A DNA stretch of 64,000 nucleotides from Montifringilla adamsi (lineage: Eukaryota; Chordata; Aves; Passeriformes; Passeridae). The stretch is from positions 14,981,736-15,045,735 of the forward strand of contig JAGGNK010006892.1 in the NCBI GenBank assembly GCA_017590115.1, written 5' to 3'. The notes under the pieces were generated by a model. It was not told where the DNA came from, ran no database searches, and was given only the letters and a program-made list of their open reading frames with translations. The position numbers and the translations under genes were made by a program. Positions 21,764 through 36,200 of this stretch are shown piece after piece (within the stretch, counting starts at the first letter, position 1; each line of letters opens with the position of its first letter).

Positions 21764-24700
21764 CTGGAAGAGAAAAAAAAAAAGTTAGGCAAATTTGTAC
21801 AGAATTAAGTAATTGGCTAAAAGTGAGATATACAAGGTTATTGACTTGTTCCAAAGCGTATTTCAGGTGTTAGCAGAGCCTCCCCACCCTACACTGGGGT
21901 ACAACAGGAGTCAATATTCCTCCTGCCAGCCCTTGATTCTTGGTGAGTTACTGGAAGAGCTGAAGGGATGCAGTTCCCCGGGCTAAGGAAGTGATCACAC
22001 TCCACAGACAATAATTAGAATTTATGCATATTTCCCTTCCTATATGCACCTAACTTATTTTTCTGAGTCAACAGCTAGGCCAACAGGTGTACCACTGGAA
22101 AGCAGAAAATGAAATTAAAAGTTCTTACTTTCCCTATGAAACTGTTACACGTAACCTTCTTCCTTAAGTTTTCCTCCCCCTCCACTTCTCTCTTCCTGTC
22201 ACATACTATTTTTTTCTTTTTCCACCCTGACCTGAATTCTTCACACATAGTTAAAATCTCTCCACCTCCTTATCTCTTATAGCCTCATCTCCTTTTACAC
22301 CAACAGCAAATTCCATTATTCAAATCTACCTTGTACACTGCCTGACTAGTACATCTTCCTGCCCTCAGGTTCTCCAAAACCTTCACACTCAGTTTATCAG
22401 TTCAGGGATGATGCTGAACAGAGAGCTGCTGTACTTGTTGGTGGCTGTGTTCATATCACTTCCCTTGCTGGATTTCTTCCTTGGACACTGAATTACTGAA
22501 ACTCAGTGAGGAAAGGATCCTTCCTGACTCCATCTTATGCAGTAAATTTAAGCTTCTGGTCACCAGCATGAGCAAAATCTTAACAGAGCACACCGTGCCT
22601 CCTGCACCGTGCCTCACTACACATTGCTTCCCCTCTCCCAGCTCTGACATTTCTACTGTCATTAACCTGTGTAACAATTCAAAAGAGCTTTTTCCAGATG
22701 TACACTAGACTGTTACATCTGCAGGGCTTGAGTGTGCATTGCAGACTTCCTTCTGAAGGGCAGCTTTGTCACAGAGGTGGCTTTTGTCATTTACCTGCAG
22801 ATACCTACAGGGAAAGGGTCTACCACTGCATTATGCACCTGTGCCTCTTTCCACGGGCAGCAAGAGGCATAATGAGATGATAGCTCATGATGAGGCATGG
22901 TTCATGAAATGACCCATTTTTGTTCAGACATGTTTTAGGGTTTTTTTCCTTCTTTCTTGCCCCCATCCCTTTCCATTAAATATCCACCCTCTGTCTGTAC
23001 CCAGAAGCCTCTGCAAAGTAAATGGAAAAGGTTCTGATTCCTTCCACCTAAAGGAGGAAGAAATTACCACTTGGGATAGAACAATGTTGCCTTCAGACTC
23101 AAGGAGGTCAATCCTAAAGAACAGCTTCATTTCACATTAGTTATGCATACTTGCACAGCCTGCTCCCATGTTTCTGCCTGAAACTCCACTGCATGATTCA
23201 GAAGTCAAATTATTTCTAAAGCAAATCCTGTGAGTGTTTTTACTTAAAATTCTACCAATGTGTTACTTCTCCAGTTAAAATGTTTTCAACAATGCAAGGA
23301 GAAGACAAAAATTATTTTAAAAGTCAGAAGTAAAATAAGCTTGCAAAGTATGTTTGTTTAACTTAAAAAAATACTGAAAGTGCTTTAGATTTAGCTTTGT
23401 CTTTGGCTCCTCATATCTTAAGTAAACACCTTTGCACACATTCATTCCCAAACATGTATTTCCTTGGACAAGAAATATAAAAAAGTTCTTAATTATCTTC
23501 TGTTGGGGGCAGGAGAACATAGTTATCTATAAAACATCAGGATATCTGGATGTAATTGTCGTTAAAGTACTCCTTAATTTGTAGCCTAATTTCTGCTCTC
23601 AGCACAAAACAAAGCTGTGAGCCAAATCTGATGTTTGAAGACTCAAAATAATGAACAGGTTTTGCATGCAAAAACAAAGAAAAAAAAAAGACAGTATTTT
23701 ATCACACATGGGACTTCATCAAAAAGATCTCTGAATAACCTTCAAAAAATTAATTAAGTTTCACAGCACCAGGGAGATAATTTCTCTTTCATACATAGGT
23801 CCCTTAGGTTAGAATGCAGTTATTAGACTGTGTAGAACAATTTTCATTCGAGAAACTCCTGCAGTTTGAGGTAAAAGCCAACATGGAAATGCTTGTGATT
23901 TTCATCCCGTCTTAACATCCTCAGATGAAATAAAAGATGTCCTGTTCTCTTCTGTCTCAGAGGCTCATGCAAGTTAATGTTACTGTTTCTATCCTTTTCA
24001 CAGTTCTAATGCCCGTTGTCAAGTAGATTAAATGCACAGCAACCCTACTAGTCCAAATCCACTCAGCAGATGGCACATGAACAGTTTTCCAGGATCTTTA
24101 TACTACAAAGCAAAGCCTTTCTTCACATAAGTTAATAGTCAATCTTTATGTAAAAAAGACTTTTAAGTATTTGCTAGGCCAGCCATCTAACAAGAAGCTT
24201 TGTACCATCAAGAAATCAATTCTTGCTTTTGAACTCTACATCAGGGGAGAAAACCTCACAGAACATGACATTGCCATTGTGGGCCCCATCCCTGGCCTGT
24301 AGTTACAAGTTTGCTCCCTACTACTTTTCTCCTCTGCTGCTCGTGATGTTTAGATGGCTGCCAGCTTCTGCTAAATTAATGCCATTTTCACTTCAAACGT
24401 TTTTGAAATATGGTTTCTTGTTTGGGACATGGGATGGGGAAAAAATCCCAAGGCAGCACTGCCTTTTTGCTTATTGATTTTTTTTTAAACAAATAAACAC
24501 TGCTTATGATTTATATGTTAACCTCAGGATGCAGCAGCAGTATATACTAGATAGATGCATCAGCAAAAGTTAGTGCCTTAAGCACTGCAATCAACACAAA
24601 CTGCCCATGATTCAGAAACATAAGTGGTGTAAAACAGCTGCTCTTTTGAGGATTTTAAAATATATTGCCATATCAATTGCTCAGCGACAAAAGCAAAAAT

Positions 24701-27700
24701 ATTATTCGGATTTGTTTCTAGTATTAAGTTCCTGGTTTTGTGAGAAGACTTATGAAGTTCTAGAAAGATACGGTCAGGGAAGGCTAAAACGTGACCAGAT
24801 GGTGAAAGCTGCAGTTTACTTCAATGCAAAGAGCTCAGAAGCATGCACTTGCATGCTCAGGCACATGGAGTTTTCACTATGGCCTCAGAATTTCAAAGGA
24901 TTCAACCTCTCAGTGCTACAGCACCAGGGGAATTGAACAAAGTGAACAAGTCCTGTCCGTCTGACTGCAGTACAGAGCTTTGTCTTGGCTACCTCAGGGT
25001 TTCCAAAATCAGTCTAAGGAAGGAGTGCAGCAAACCTGCCTGTAAAAGAGGTAGACAGGCCTACGCTGAACTTCATGCTGCTGCAGCTTGCCCAGAAACG
25101 TACAGATGCAACACGCTGTCAGCTGGTCCACTGAGCAGCTTACCCACTGGACCTCCCAGCATTTTGGAGTCCCTCCAAGATGAAGCACATAATTTGAAGT
25201 ATGTGGAATCCCTTTCTACAAAATACTACCTCTAAAATGCACCATACAGCCAATATTAGGCTGGATTCAGATGTACTTTATATCTCTGTCCACTTAGGGA
25301 ACAAGCACAAATTGTACATTTGACTTTCACAGAGGAAAAAGTTGTCTTAGTTTTGATTTAGACACCTAGCATCACCCCTGGCAACAAAGACACTCTTTCC
25401 TTTATGACCCCAGTTGTTGGTTACACTTTCCTAGATACTCTTCCTCACTTTGTTGTCTGTTATCTTTCATCTCACCTATGTCACAAGAACGAAAGAGGCA
25501 GGAGCCTACAGCTTTATCACAGGAAACAATCCTGCAGACACAGGGACATCATTAGCTGTGTAACAAATGGAACTGGTGGAAAATGTCACTTTTTGGAAGC
25601 ATTCCTCTTGGAATGTGAAGTGATAGAAATGTCACCTTCAGAAAGCTTTGGAGCATTTTTTAAGCTGCTTCAAGGAAACCTCGCAGAATATGTCATCTCT
25701 AAAAGAAAAATATGTCAGGGAGCTGGTTTACTTTTAGTTTCAGGCTTATTTTCAGAGTTGCTATGACGTGTTCAAGTATCTTCAACTTACTGCGTAATAG
25801 GAAAAAAACAAATCTCTCTATTCTGACGCAAAGAGGTGCTATGATCTCCCAAGACCTTGCAAGAGGCATGCTAAAAGACATTTGTCTTCAAGCTTGGAAT
25901 AAACTCCCCCCTCTCCAATCACATCTCCCCATGCCCCTAAAAGGCATGTTCCAACCATAGCTAGATATGCTTCCTGCAGAGGAAGAAATTCAATTCCAGC
26001 TAATATAGAAGTATAGCAAAGGACAAGAACTGATCTTGTTACTGAAGTGCGATGCTTATTTCCCCATCCACGCCCACGACGGCTCTTAGCAGGAGTCACA
26101 CTTCAGTTATTCCAGCTCTTCCACAAATTTCAAAGAAACATTCACATTTTGGCTGACATTCCTTAGGGTGGGAAGGAACGATAAAAGTGCGATTGCATCC
26201 CTTCACCAGTTGTACAGCCTTAACTTTTCTCAGCTTTTCATGAAAAGGGGTACAAATAAATAAATAACCATATATATATCACACATACCTATAATACACA
26301 CAGACACGCTCATATATTTCCAGAAGTTACCAGCACTGAAATTCAACAGAAACTGCTACAGGCACTGCTCAGTCTGCAAAGGCAAGCACCACTGACATCA
26401 TCTCACTGTTTAATTTGTTCAGAAAATGGCATTTAATTGAAAGTGTAACTAAGATCTATGGTTACATGATTTCCATTTGCAAAAGCAGACCTTAATCAGT
26501 CACAAGAAGCTGATAGAAAAACTATTTACTGATACAAGCAGGACAGTGAGTAAATTTCCATGAGCAAATACTAATTTGGCTTCTGTTACAGGGCAGCAAC
26601 AGAACATGAAGACCTTAGCACTTCTCCACTGTTCTCTAAAAGCCTTAATTCTGTGACCTTCCCACACTGAGATATTTCTTATTTCCCAACTGGCATGCAC
26701 TCACTAGGTGCTCTCCTCCCTTAACAGCTGGGAGCTGTTTCAGAGAAATGAGTCAAGATGACTAAGTTGACAGCACCATGTAGCCAAAAGCCAAAGTAGG
26801 AAAATGTTGCCAGGTCCCTGCCAAAAGGCTATGTGGGTCCAGGAATCACACACTCAATTGCCACCATGAATGCTCTTTGCAGAATTTTGAGCCGTATGAG
26901 CTTAGAATTGTATTATCTTCATATGATACTAGACTGATGTATTTAAACTTCAGATATCCAGGAATAGGACACATGTTTCTCTGCTCCCAGCACACTGCCA
27001 GGGATTCATAAAGTAACATTTTATTGAATGGTGCTGCAGGAGATGTGCCTCCTTTGTGCTGAGCCAGCACGAAGAGTCACATTGCCACACCGTGTGCCTC
27101 AGCAGCAGCACCGCCTGAGGCTGGTCTGCAGCACAGCTGCACCATCAGCCAGCTCTGACACGATGCTTGTCTCAGAGGTGTGACTTGTGGTGGACAACTC
27201 TTGCTGCAAGGGTGTATAAAAGTTACCCCTCTTAACCATCTACCCACTCCCCTATGGCAGACAAACAGAGCAAAAGTGAGAGCTCGTACTCAGGGTCATG
27301 TTTGAGCTACCAATGAAATTGGTAGCCACCACACTAGAAGTTTGGGTGACCACAAACAGCAGGGCATTGCAGGGTGAAGGGGAATGGCAGCGAGTGACCT
27401 CTCACTGTCCTGGGTCATACACAGTCACCAGAGGGGAAAGAAATGCTGACAGGGTCACCAATGCCTTAAAGCATGAGCCAGAGCCCAAACTCCTCACATA
27501 TCCTGTGCTCAGCAGGAACACTCGAGAGAGTTTCCTTGTGACTTCAAATGATCACAAGATGATACCTCCAAAGGCACTGCAGGTAGTGAGTATGTGTGAG
27601 AAATCTGGGTTGGGAGGAAATGGGAGGAAGAAAATGCAGCCAGGGAAGAAACACTGGTACAAAGGAGGATGCTCTGCTTTATGACCACATTTCCTACACT

Positions 27701-30700
27701 TGTGATCACCATGCCCATTGGTACAGGATTCAGAGAAGCATTATCACAGGGACAGGCAAAATGAATTCATATTTCAAACAAGGCAGTTCAAGCTGCACTG
27801 CAGAATGTTTCTGTTACTTGTTACCAGCTATCATTATGATTTGTTTTATGGTTTAAACAATATGAACATGATTCTTTCACTAGAACAAGTAATTGAGAGC
27901 AGCTGGAGGCTTGCTGCCCAGAAAATACTCTCTTATCACAATAATAAAGCAACTTTTTATTTAACCAAGGTCTTTTCAGCCTCAATACAGAGAGTACATG
28001 CATAAATACAACCAGTCTACAGCAGAAATTAGCATAAGCAATGCAAGATACTTCTTGGGTACTGAGTTACATTTAGCAATGAACATTTATCTATGACAAC
28101 TGGGAAGATTTTTGCTACGTATTGTGGGAACAGTAAATTCTGTGCTACCACTTACACAGTTCAAAAACATAGCTACAAAGGCAGGTGACTTCTGGAACCC
28201 ACAAAATCCTACAGATGGTTCCTTACCTCTCCATCTACAAAATATTCTTGAAAGTTATAGCAAAGGTCTCCTAATGGTCTTCTCAACAAGAGTGCCTGCA
28301 CTTTTTAATCGATTTCAAAACCAAGAGTTACACTTGGTCAGCACACAGAAGGAAGTGTGGCCAGGTCTTAACCTCAGTCCCACACTTGCGTCCACACCAA
28401 CTACTGTGTATTGACAGATGTATCAGCCCAAATAACTAAAGGATTTTTCTAAATATGAAGTTAGCACTCAGCTCCAGCAATGCACCCAGTCTGCTGTGCC
28501 TGAAAAGCCCCATTCCCCAAGAAGCACTGCTCGCTTTCAATTTACCATAATTGCTCAAAATCCGCCTAATGTAACTTGATTTTCTTTGGCTATTTAATTA
28601 CTATCGACACTGCTCATTCTATTTGCATGCTGATGGGTTTTAAACCCTAGAATTACTTCTACACACTTTCTTCAGCTGGGTACTCATATTACTGGACTTC
28701 ATTCAATTTTTTACCAAAAATTCTGCTTTATCATAACAGTAACAGCTTTATTGCTCAGTAGCATGGAAGTGCTGTGCATAAATTGCTTCCAATATTGTCT
28801 TTAAGCTATCAGACAGAGCCAAAAGAAAGCCTGGTTTCTTCTCAAAAGACAAAGAGAGCTCTTACTTGCATCAGTCAGTGAGCTGTGCTCTCTCTGGCAC
28901 ATCAGCAAATGGGAAAAAGCAGAATTGACAGAAAGGCATGGAAACTCAGAAGCATCTGAGTGGAGCTAGCTAATGTCCACACCACTAATTAATTACATTT
29001 GCATTTGAAGGAAAGGTATTTATCCTCAGGCTGGCCAGATCAAGCTCATAGTAACACCACAATCAAGTATCTACACATGTGAAAATGTTTTTGTGTTTGG
29101 AATAACTCCCATAGTTCTGTAGCTGACATTACTAGGACACTTGCAAGAGACAGGAGTGACAAACAGGGTAATCAGCTGGTGTTGACAAACATTCTGCTGT
29201 ACAGAGCTGTCTTACACACCCTGCACAAGATCGGGTGTTCTGCAGGTAATACCAGAAACTGTGAGTACATTTAAAGTAAAGTCCAAAGCAAGCAAAAATC
29301 CCACCCAACCAACGTATATTTTCATAACAGTATTTTTCAGGTAATTAACAATTTAGCAATTCTTTTTGATAAAAAGAATGCCAAATTTGCAGTTTGTGAC
29401 TACCAGTCAATACCTGCCTTGAATACAAAGGTCACTTAAAGCTGTCTTATGGCTGAGGACATTACTAGTAAATACATTTACTTCTACACCAGACAGATGA
29501 AAATAAGCAACAGTCTTTATTTATCCATTCCACAGAGCTGGCAAGAGAGCAGAAGTGTCAATCCATGGAGAACAAAAATTCCAGACACAGCTGCTGTGAC
29601 CTGCAGACCTGAACCCTCACCCAGCAGTGAGAACAGTCAGCAGCCAGGAGGGACCTGCTCTGCTAATCAGGCACCTTTTATATGTTTGGCTTCAGACTCT
29701 TCCAAAATCAGTTGTTTCCTTGCTTACTTACTGGCCCAGCTTGCAATAAGTGTTTCCTTGAAATGTGAGGATAAAACCTCCTTGCAGAACTCTGTGGATA
29801 AAGATCTCCTTGTAAATCTCCTTACAAAGCATTAGGCACTCTGTTTTCTGAGGTGAGGATTTTGCTGTCACCAAGTTCACTGAGTAATGGAAGAAATCAA
29901 ACTGCTTATCAAGCCGACCTCCTCTCATGCATTATGTCACTGGATTCCCTAAGTGAAGGTTTAAGTTTGCAATGTTGGTCAGGTTTGACTGGTATTTGCC
30001 ACCTCAGGTTAAATATGAATTGCCTGTGTTAAGAACTAATTTTCAGCCAGCAGTACATTGACAACAGAGCAGCCACTAAAGTAATCTACATGGATTCCTC
30101 TCAAGATATTAATAAGCCAAGCTCCTGGACTCAGACCTTTAAGGAACTTTTGCATTGAAAAACATGTAATTGAAAAACCAATATATTGGATGGGGAACTT
30201 CTGTCTTCAACAAACTGGACTTGTAAATACTAATAAATATTTTATATTTTTTAAATTATAAAACTATTTATGGAATAAACAAAGGTTTAAAGACTTCTCA
30301 TGGTGATTTAGGGAATCTGTTCATATATGGCTTATCAAGTTGATTGGTAACAAATGCTGCCATCTTTTGATGCTGGAGGCTTTGCTGCTTGTTCTTTTCG
30401 TAAAACAGAATGTTATACATTAAACCTTACTTAGACTAAGACATCCAGAGACAAAGCTTGACTAGATAAGTCTACACCCTCTAGCTTCTTTGCAAAAAGG
30501 AAGGAATAACAGCAACTCCCCAGGAACATAAAGATCCAGGTGCTGCAGAGCGAAAAAACCACCGGTAATAAAAGGACAGAAAGTTTTGGATAGAGGACAA
30601 GGTCAGAAGGACACCATTTTATTGCATCAGGTCTCATTTAAGTACCAGATTACTTAGGAATATGAAAAAGTGACAGCACAAAGACTGTACAAGCCACTGC

Positions 30701-32529
30701 AAAGGGATTTTTGGATACTCCAGAACATCTAGACTAAATCTTTGATAGTAGTCCAGAGCTAACAGAGAGGCAAGCATACAAAAGAGCAGAGCCTATCATC
30801 CAAGAGCTCTCATTCAGTAACTATTGCTTCCAGCAAATAAATAAAACCAAAAAAATCCTCAGAGCTCACCTGCCTGCTGACAGTTCACCACACATTCTTG
30901 GAAAGCACAGTCAGGATTCTAAGAACGTTAACTGAAATACTGTAAATCCCAATGCAATGTGTGCCAAGGGGAGAACAGTTCTGCCTACTGCTCCTCAGAG
31001 ATTCATTAGGGCTCCCAGAGAAAAGCACTGGAGGTAACATAGCAGGACTGGCATGCTGCCTAACAAAAAACAAGCAGGGCTTGATGCATGCATGGCTCCT
31101 ACTGAGAGAATTAAACTTCTGCCATCTTTCTAGGCTGTCACCCACCGCAGTAACACCGTTGCAAGAACATCCTTGGTTGCAGGTGAAGTACTCAAGTGGG
31201 GCACTCCGGTGGGAACCAATGTTTGTGATGCCCAAGAAACGACTGCTGCTGGCTTAACACAAAAGTCAGCGACCACAGTGAGTTGTAGGAAGTTAGATCA
31301 GGAGAGTGATTGCTTCTAAGGACCTACAACTAGGTGTGAGTTGGCCCAGATCCTTAAACCTGTTGTCTCCTGAGAGGATAGACAGAAACATCATTTGGGA
31401 TGGGCACAGGGTGTGCATCTGCTGGACTAAAGACTCCAGAGAAGGCGTGCAGCAAGAGGAGAGAGCACTGTCACCTGGCAGAAGACTACCACAAATCCTC
31501 AGGCACGGAAGCACAGCTCCTGAGCCCTGCATGTACCTAAAAGCTCTCCCAGATCATTGTTTCTGCTCACAGATTCTCGCTTCCACTCTTAACTTGGCAA
31601 TAGGGTTCTGCAAGTGTGGGAAGTAGTGAGAAATATAGGATATTTACAGCTTTGAGGATTTTAACAGAAAATAGCCACACAAAAGAGAAAACATAACTGA
31701 ATATAGTACTCAATGGTCTTTAAGCTTTCCATTATCAAAATTTATGATTTGTCTAAATTATTATTACGTAAGTTCAAGCCTACTCTCTGCACCACTTGTT
31801 GCTTTAGCTTTATCTCAGCAGGTATCTACCATGGAACACAGCCATAATATCTCTGTAGGCACTTACAAAGCCAAAGTCAAACTTTCAAAAAATACAATTA
31901 TTTAAACACCCCAACATGAAACTTAAGGACCAGCAGATCAAATAGATAAAAATATACACACACAAAACATCCCCACAAAAATCCTATGTGTACCTTGCAT
32001 TTTTTTTTCAGATACTGTAAAAAAACCCACTTGAGTGTTAGTCACACAGGATTTTTCAAAACAGAACAGAAACTAAACTTCTCTAAGAGCTTTGCTCCAA
32101 GTTTTGGTCTCCTTTGCAATGTTCAGACTAAGTCCGCAGGTCACAAACCAACAGATGTTAAATCCTTCAATCAATCACAAAGCAGTATGTGGAAATACAC
32201 TTCCTTTCTCTCTTTTTTTAAATCCAAACTTGACAAAGCTAAAAGCAATGAAGAATGATACAGTAGCAGGTTCTCTGCATTCACACCCATGACAAGGCAG
32301 TAGATGAGGCACTTGACATAAGTTTTAAGTCCCCCACACACAACTGCAAACCAGCTTATACAATAACTATGAGTTCAGGTCTCCTCAAACAAATTATGTC
32401 TGTTTCTTTCAAGGTTATTTAAATTTAATCTAAACTTTGTTTCATTCTCTCTGCACTGGCAGCTTGCCTAATTCTAGATGAATTTCTTCAAGTTCTAATT
32501 TTTTTGGTCACAAAAAGGTTTAGACAAAG

Positions 32530-32545
32530 AAAAAAAAAAAAAAAA
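32530..32545. repeat. poly-A run (16 nt)
   Basis: Uninterrupted A tract in ZDHHC20 intron 1 with no attached element recognised. Confidence 0.9.
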
Positions 32546-33193
32546 CCCAAACAGCTACCTCTGTGTTTAGCACTTCACAAGATATGCATAAAAATCCCCA
32601 ACAATGGAGACAAACACACATCGAGATGCACAAATGAAATACCACAAACAAAGGAATGCTGCTTAGAAATCCTTTCTCTGTAGATCATACGATTGAAATG
32701 GTTCCATGCTTCACATTTAAGACAATGCTGCACCATGTCTAGCACCAGAGAGACTGCTGCAGAAACTGCAAAGGCAAAGCATTCTGCTCTTGTGATCCAA
32801 TTGTCTTTAACAATCTCACAAGACAATTTTAAGAGTCAGAAGAAAAGATGAAAAGGGAATGGATGGGCCATTTGGTCTTTTGAGAAAAAAGCAAAAGCGA
32901 GGCTTGAAATGCTGCAGAGGGGGAACTTGACCTCTAGCACAGATAGGGGAAGATGGTCAAAGGTTAGGTACTCCACTGAAGATTGTGGGGGGGGGAAGGA
33001 AAACAGAAGAATGGGAAAAATCTGGCTTGTTTGTTTCTTGATGCAGGAGAGGAGTTAAGCACATCCCACAGAAAACGGTTTAGTGACAGCAGAAGGAGGT
33101 AATATCAGGGAAGTGGCTAAGAGAACAAATGAATTTGTTGCAATCTCATTATCTCTTTTATAACTGAATCACACCTTGGTGGAGATTCAGCTT

Positions 33194-33260
33194 ACACACA
33201 CACACACACAAAAACCCAACAAAACAAACAAACAAAAAAAGTAAAAAAAAAAAAAAAAAA
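33194..33260. repeat. (AC)n followed by A-rich microsatellite
   Basis: (AC)9 at 33194-33211, then an A-rich stretch with C interruptions, then 18 A at 33243-33260. Likely polymorphic. Confidence 0.9.
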
Positions 33261-36200
33261 GTGGTCTATGCTTACTTTCCAAATGTTTCTGTTACATTTT
33301 ATACATTCTAATGAGAAAAAAATGGATACTCATCCTATTACCGGAAGATTATGTACCAGCTGGAAGAAGTTAATGACTGAGATCAAAACTCCATAAAAAC
33401 TGTTTCAGGAACCTACAGTTTGTAACACCTGTAAGAAAAGTACATGTTAAACCATAAACTCTTACAGTTGTAGGAAACTGTTTAACAAAGTGCTGCACTG
33501 AATGGGTGAAAAATGAATGGCATGAACCCTCAGCACTTACAGGCACAACTTTAGGCAGACAATTAGAATCTATCTTACTCCCATTTTCCTTCACAGTCTC
33601 AAGATCCAAGAGTAAAAGCAGGTCCAGTACCATCCAAGTATTTCAATCATCATAGGTATAAGAGAACTCAGCTCTGAAACCCATCTTTAAACCCTGCAAA
33701 TTCTTTGATTATGAAAAGCATATTCCATTAACTCATAAAAATATGAGTCAGTAGAGAACAAAGTTTTAATTATTGAAATTTCAACAGACAGAAGAACCTG
33801 AAGTTCACTGTACGTAGAGGGTAAATGACCTCAAAGTAATGTCTACTGAAAATATACACTTGAAATTCTGGTCCTTTTATCCATAGCGTCTTGTAGGAAA
33901 ACAGAGACTCATAAGTGATGAAGGAACATAAAACTCCTGATTAAAAATGTAAGTGACATTTAGATCACTGTTCTAACTCTAGAGGCATACAGAAATCTCC
34001 TACTGCTGTTACCACAGAAAAAACTGAAAGAAGTTATTTTCCATAATATTAAATACTCATGCTACCCAAGCCCTTTCAAAGCAAGAAGAAAAGCTTTATA
34101 GTCCACATCTAGAAGGCAAACAGGAAGCACTGCAGCAATGAGTGATCATGGCTACAAGAAAGTAAAACCACAGGAGGAGCTCCTGCTTCAGCTCAGACAC
34201 TTAGCTCCTTGCTTTCCCTTCTCTACCCTACTCCAAAATCATCCTGCCCACGGACCAGTTTCAGACAAGTGCTGAGGCTTAGGGTAGTCTCACACAAAGT
34301 ATGTGCCACTAAGTTTCACCAAAGCTGTTGGACAGCAGAAGAGACAAGCCCAAACTCCCTGCTAGCAGAGAGCTGCTCTGAGCTCAGCTGCTCATTTTCT
34401 GCCTAGTCCCCTGAGCAAGCTAGGCAACACCAAACTGGTCACGGCACCACACTTCTTTTTGACCAAACAGTAATTAGGGATCAAGGAAAGCTGCCAACTG
34501 CTGCAGAGCTGTCAGGAATGGTTAAGCAGATGCAGGGGCTGGGGTGGGCACTGCAGTCAGAGGGCTGGGAGGGAGAAGAGGGATGGAGTCCTTCTGATGA
34601 CAGAAGAAAGAGCAGATACAAGATAACTCCTCAAGAAACCAGGCTGTTGCATTTGGAACAATTTTTTTCATTAGAGGACTGCCAAGAGAGCAGATTGCAT
34701 TTTAATATAAAAGGCACATGTCCACCTGTCCCTATAAACTAGTATAACCAATACATTGCAAGGCACCATAGAAGACAATCTTTCTCCTCAGATGAGCACT
34801 TAGTTTTCCAATAATGTGTATCGAGTCTGACCACCTCAACAGGAATGCTAATTATTTATAATAACAGAAAAGGTTCTTATTTAAGATGATAATATGCATG
34901 CTTATGCTGTGAGATTACAACAAAATTCAATGTATGCAGAGTGGTTAAATTTCTGTATTTTTAAATTCATGAGAGGCACGTAAACACAGTTAACTAACTA
35001 ATGATCTAACCTGTTTAATTTGCTTTCCTTTCCTTGACAGGCAACCCTCTTTTCCTATGGGAATGCCTTTTACATGTTTAACATGCAAATGTTGTACCTC
35101 AGTGCTGATACTTCAGCTTTTTCTGTAGTTTGAAATCAGAACTGCTGTTGGTATCACATTGCCATTGCTTGAGAGATATTGCATTAGCATTTTCAGTAGA
35201 GATTTCTTTTGGAGGAGGCAGATGGAATTACCTTCTCTCTGTTTATGCAACAGAGTCTTCAGATGGGGAGTGTAACAAGGGATCACCCTGTGCTCCTCAT
35301 AAGGGCTGTGCTTTGGGGAACTCAGAGCCAGCTCCCTACTGACAAGAGACATTGCAGTCTCCTGGAACAGCAAGTATAATTTGTACTACTAACACGAAGT
35401 TATGCATTCTAAATTACAAACTGCTTTGTTTGCCAGGATTTTAGACACCCTAGACATTACACTGTATGAAAAAAAAGCAAACCTTCTGCAACTACATGCT
35501 ATGAAAAGAATACACAACTAGTTTCTCCAATAGCTTTCAAAATCAGAATTTTCCATACTTTGCAGACCCTGAGGCATGAAAACTCTCATTCATTCACAAG
35601 CCTACTAAATATGTAAAAAAGTCATTATCCTGAGAACTCCTGGCTCAGGAGAAGAGTCAGGACTGTGATTTTCAAAAAAACATAGTCTTCAGTATAAAAA
35701 TAAAAAGCTAACCTGATCAGGATTTTTAGTTCTTTTGTTCTTTTTAGTAACACCAGTCACTACACTTTAGCTGGGAGCTGCAGACAACTCAAAGTCAACT
35801 AACTCCTCTTTTTCTCAATGTAAGACTGCACTACCAAAGTCTGCAAGTATTTTAGCAAAAGGCTTGCCTGTAAGAAATGAGCTGACTTCACCCACCAACT
35901 ACGTGTGGCAAAACAGTGTCCGGTGACCACCCTCTAACCAGTCTGCACCACAGCCCACCACCTACAAAAACGTTTGGGATAGATAATAAGATCCAAGCCA
36001 GCCATAAATGAAAGCGAACCACGAGAGAAGTGCTTCACTCTTTCCGAGCATCTGAGGGATGTGGTAAGCAAACACAATCAGTCCAATTCAGCAGCATCAT
36101 AATATAGCCATTGTTTACAAAAGCAATGTTAAAAGCAAAACATGTTTTGATAACACGAAGAAACATGAAATGGTTTCAAACTAACAAAAAGCTATTTTAC

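Noticed and set aside
33578..33620. Alternative candidate for ZDHHC20 exon 2 (minus strand, TVKENG followed by gtaaga)
   Set aside because: Phase at the 3' side fits, but its start phase does not match exon 1 with the gtgagt donor and the acceptor is weak. The 27-nt exon at 21737-21763 fits phase, splice signals and homology.
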